Assembly (NCBI GenBank): GCA_020048935.1
Contig: JAIFLS010000107.1
Location: forward strand, 1 to 17,573
DNA: 17,573 bases
Source: a bacterium
GTDB lineage: Bacteria; Verrucomicrobiota; Kiritimatiellia; UBA8416
Direction of reading: 5' to 3'
Shown: positions 16,901 through 17,573 of the stretch, in pieces
Layout of the letters: each line of letters starts with the position of its first letter
How positions within the stretch are numbered: the first letter of the stretch is position 1
The notes under the pieces: model-generated
Database searches by the model: none
What the model was told of the DNA's origin: nothing
Seen by the model: the letters and a program-made list of their open reading frames with translations, nothing else
Made by a program: the position numbers and the translations under genes

Positions 16901-17373
16901 TCTATCTCCAGTCGGGACGCCCTGACCGGTTCCTGCAGGTGGCAGGTGGCCTGTTGCAAAGCCCGGACATGCCCTCCTTCATGCTGCTGCCGCTTGCCCG
17001 TCTCTATGACCAGGCCCGGCGCCCGTCGGAGATGGCCCGTGCATTGACGATCTGCCTGGAGCGGATGCCGCCGGATGCCCCCGTGCAGGAGCTTCTCAAT
17101 ATCGCGCAGCTCTTCGGCAAGATCGGCCATACAGCCGGCATGCGCCGGGCACTCAAGGCCTATCTCGTACGCCAGCCGACCGACTGGCGTGCCTGGCTGG
17201 ATCAGGCGACGCTTGACGTCCAGGCCGGTGACCAGGAGCAGGCTGCCGCGTCACTGGGCTCGGCTGTCCGTTACGGCGGGGCCGATGCGCAGCGGTCGAT
17301 CCAGCAGAACCGGCTGCTTGCGCCGGTCTGGCAGCAGCGGGCGCAACGGACGCAGGGACTGCTGGGGTTGTAG
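13981..17373 (+). CDS. DUF2723 family membrane protein (probable GT-C-type glycosyltransferase) with C-terminal TPR repeats
   Basis: 1130 residues. The N-terminal membrane domain (about 20-625) has many hydrophobic helices and carries the DUF2723 (PF11028) hallmark: TLAPSVTLEDGGEL (acidic E44, D45, E48) followed by GVPHPPGYPSW (H60-P65). A soluble segment follows with GGTDPGRF (682-689), then TPR-like repeats from about 867 to the end. Databases name such proteins glycosyltransferase family 117 as I recall; the likely role is sugar transfer from a lipid-linked donor on the outer face of the inner membrane, which is inference. ATG 13981 is preferred because the hydrophilic MADNDND start directly precedes the first helix; an in-frame GTG at 13915 would add 22 residues, and neither has a strong Shine-Dalgarno. 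It lies 116 bp behind a degenerate paralogue, probably in one operon. Confidence 0.85.
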   Translation: MADNDNDSGGVPFLGRADWAAFWTALAVALVVYVYTLAPSVTLEDGGELAVAGDWLGVPHPPGYPSWTMLAWVFARIFSFVTFRGQPNPTYGIAMLSAVSGAIASGLAAMLICRSGRDILRRSGRISHDMSIGVEQAICWAGGVAASLLFAFTPIMWSQSVIVEVYSLNALFLILVMLLVYKWMTRPTDGTLFVVALIFGVGLTNYQVLLLAMLSLAILIMLRDFELFRDFAVAGAPIVLVLLLMQAKLLPPIQHPTHISMYLYFGLNGAWLILTYFLLPRGKTAAITILLAELGVAVYAYMPIVSDLRNPPMNWGYPRTWEGFKHAVSRGQYEAIVPVDVFSIRFLHQIGTYLSDLRLNFTMLIALIAFLPFSTWRLRLGSREFDGMKVAVVLILSAMLLLPLGDRLALFSRVALYKLPALGVFLILALGAVTMIVARFRGLVHDYLLEDKARLWERITAFLVLGLTALIWIALVGKKLLAVIQGDGGSVGSTMASLMVIPVLMAAPFVILWLGGLLLARQDRFTLTVDENSQKWMVSTLIAFVTLSIGLIALANLKMDIQDTFIQRVKFISSHLLFSFWIGYGLIFLLAFLDGRVRSLTPTWVVVTALLPVIPILANAYNPKLLNLYGGADQHDRDFGWQFGNYQLRGAAAILEELEPDEEPLPNPVFPPAMGEGAIFFGGTDPGRFVPTYMIYSARVREDVFLITQNALADGTYMSVMRDLYGNDIWIPSVADSANAFTIYVSEVDSGKRPPVAGIIRENGRVQISGVMGVMEINGILAKQIFDHNNWKHEFFVEESYVIGWMYPYLTPHGLIMKINREQRPGLTVENVHDDLDFWDWYTRRLVENRWFVRDVCARKSFSKLRSAIAGLYSYRGLQNEAIRAFEEALDLYPLSPEANFRLAEVYMRSGQFDKARKLMQEFGEKDPANDKVFEFIRQIDGMREMNAQVQQLEAELQKQQPADAQKVFQLASLYLQSGRPDRFLQVAGGLLQSPDMPSFMLLPLARLYDQARRPSEMARALTICLERMPPDAPVQELLNIAQLFGKIGHTAGMRRALKAYLVRQPTDWRAWLDQATLDVQAGDQEQAAASLGSAVRYGGADAQRSIQQNRLLAPVWQQRAQRTQGLLGL

Positions 17374-17434
17374 GCAAGCCGACCATCCGTTGGCCGGGCG
17401 AAAACGAATTGGTAACTTGAGAAGAATCGAATCG

Positions 17435-17524
17435 AACGCCCAACAACCAATGCCCAACAACCAACGCCCAAGTTGTGTAGCATTCCTTGGATTGATGGGC
17501 GTTGGATGTTGGTTGTTGGGCGTT
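17435..17524. repeat. long imperfect intergenic hairpin made of CCCAACAACCAA-type repeats
   Basis: A 16-bp perfect outer stem (AACGCCCAACAACCAA at 17435-17450 with its complement at 17509-17524) and a 9-bp inner stem (CCAACGCCC at 17461-17469 with 17497-17505) enclose a 27-base loop. The left arm itself contains the unit GCCCAACAACCAA twice. It begins 61 bases after the DUF2723 stop codon and is not followed by a T-run. It resembles the low-complexity TTGGGCGTTGG intergenic repeats seen in genomes of several phyla. It could also end the operon transcript. Confidence 0.7.
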
Positions 17525-17544
17525 GAAATGAATTGGAAAGGCAA

Positions 17545-17573
17545 ATGGAAACCAATAGCCGGTATCTGAAGGA
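17545..17573 (+). CDS. possible start of a further gene, cut by the window edge
   Basis: An ATG at 17545 opens METNSRYLK and stays open to the last base. GGAAAGG (17535-17541) lies just upstream, although the spacing to the ATG is short. Nine residues are too few to name a family. A competing ATG at 17528 gives only a 13-codon frame and is less likely. Confidence 0.35.

Overview
The window reads as a chromosomal segment from a GC-rich Gram-negative bacterium of the PVC superphylum, most likely Kiritimatiellota or Verrucomicrobiota. The evidence is protein style, not a marker gene. There is a very long secreted multi-domain protein with an M6 peptidase, a LamG-type domain ending in a motif like 'EGYLAHKWG...LPAGHTYK', and a C-terminal tail typical of these phyla. 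There is also a tandem pair of DUF2723-type membrane proteins with TPR tails. No rRNA, tRNA, CRISPR array, insertion sequence or phage gene was seen.

Left block (1-3115): a TrmJ-type tRNA 2'-O-methyltransferase runs leftward off the window edge. Divergent from it, behind a good sigma70-like promoter (679-707), is a compact three-gene unit: an Lrp/AsnC regulator (784-1263), a fold-type I PLP aminotransferase overlapping it by 26 bp (1238-2356), and a class I SAM methyltransferase (2375-3115). The aminotransferase appears to carry a frame-shifting internal deletion near its C-terminus that removes the conserved substrate-carboxylate arginine segment.

Middle block (3116-10358): after a roughly 220-bp leader containing small hairpins comes one giant secreted protein of about 2340 residues. 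In order it has a signal peptide, propeptide, M6 metallopeptidase (HENGH), BACON-like and Kre9/KNH-like modules (partly tandemly duplicated), a MAM-like jelly roll, a Calx-beta-like region, a PKD domain interrupted by a LamG-like domain, FN3, MBG-like and further Ig-like modules, a second jelly roll and a PVC-type C-terminal tail. Its first half is visibly more AT-rich than the neighbouring genes.

Intergenic 10359-10717: this holds a compact composite repeat. Outer inverted repeats with 18-bp perfect cores enclose three REP-like palindromes (two direct, one inverted). A good promoter for the next operon follows.

Right block (10718-17373): two consecutive multi-pass membrane proteins with TPR C-termini. 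The second carries the full DUF2723 signature (EDGGE, HPPGYP). The first aligns without gaps over the same segment but has lost the acidic and histidine residues, so the pair looks like one canonical and one degenerate paralogue, possibly acting together in a surface glycosylation pathway (inference). The window ends in a long imperfect hairpin built from CCCAACAACCAA-type repeats and a possible start of another gene at 17545.
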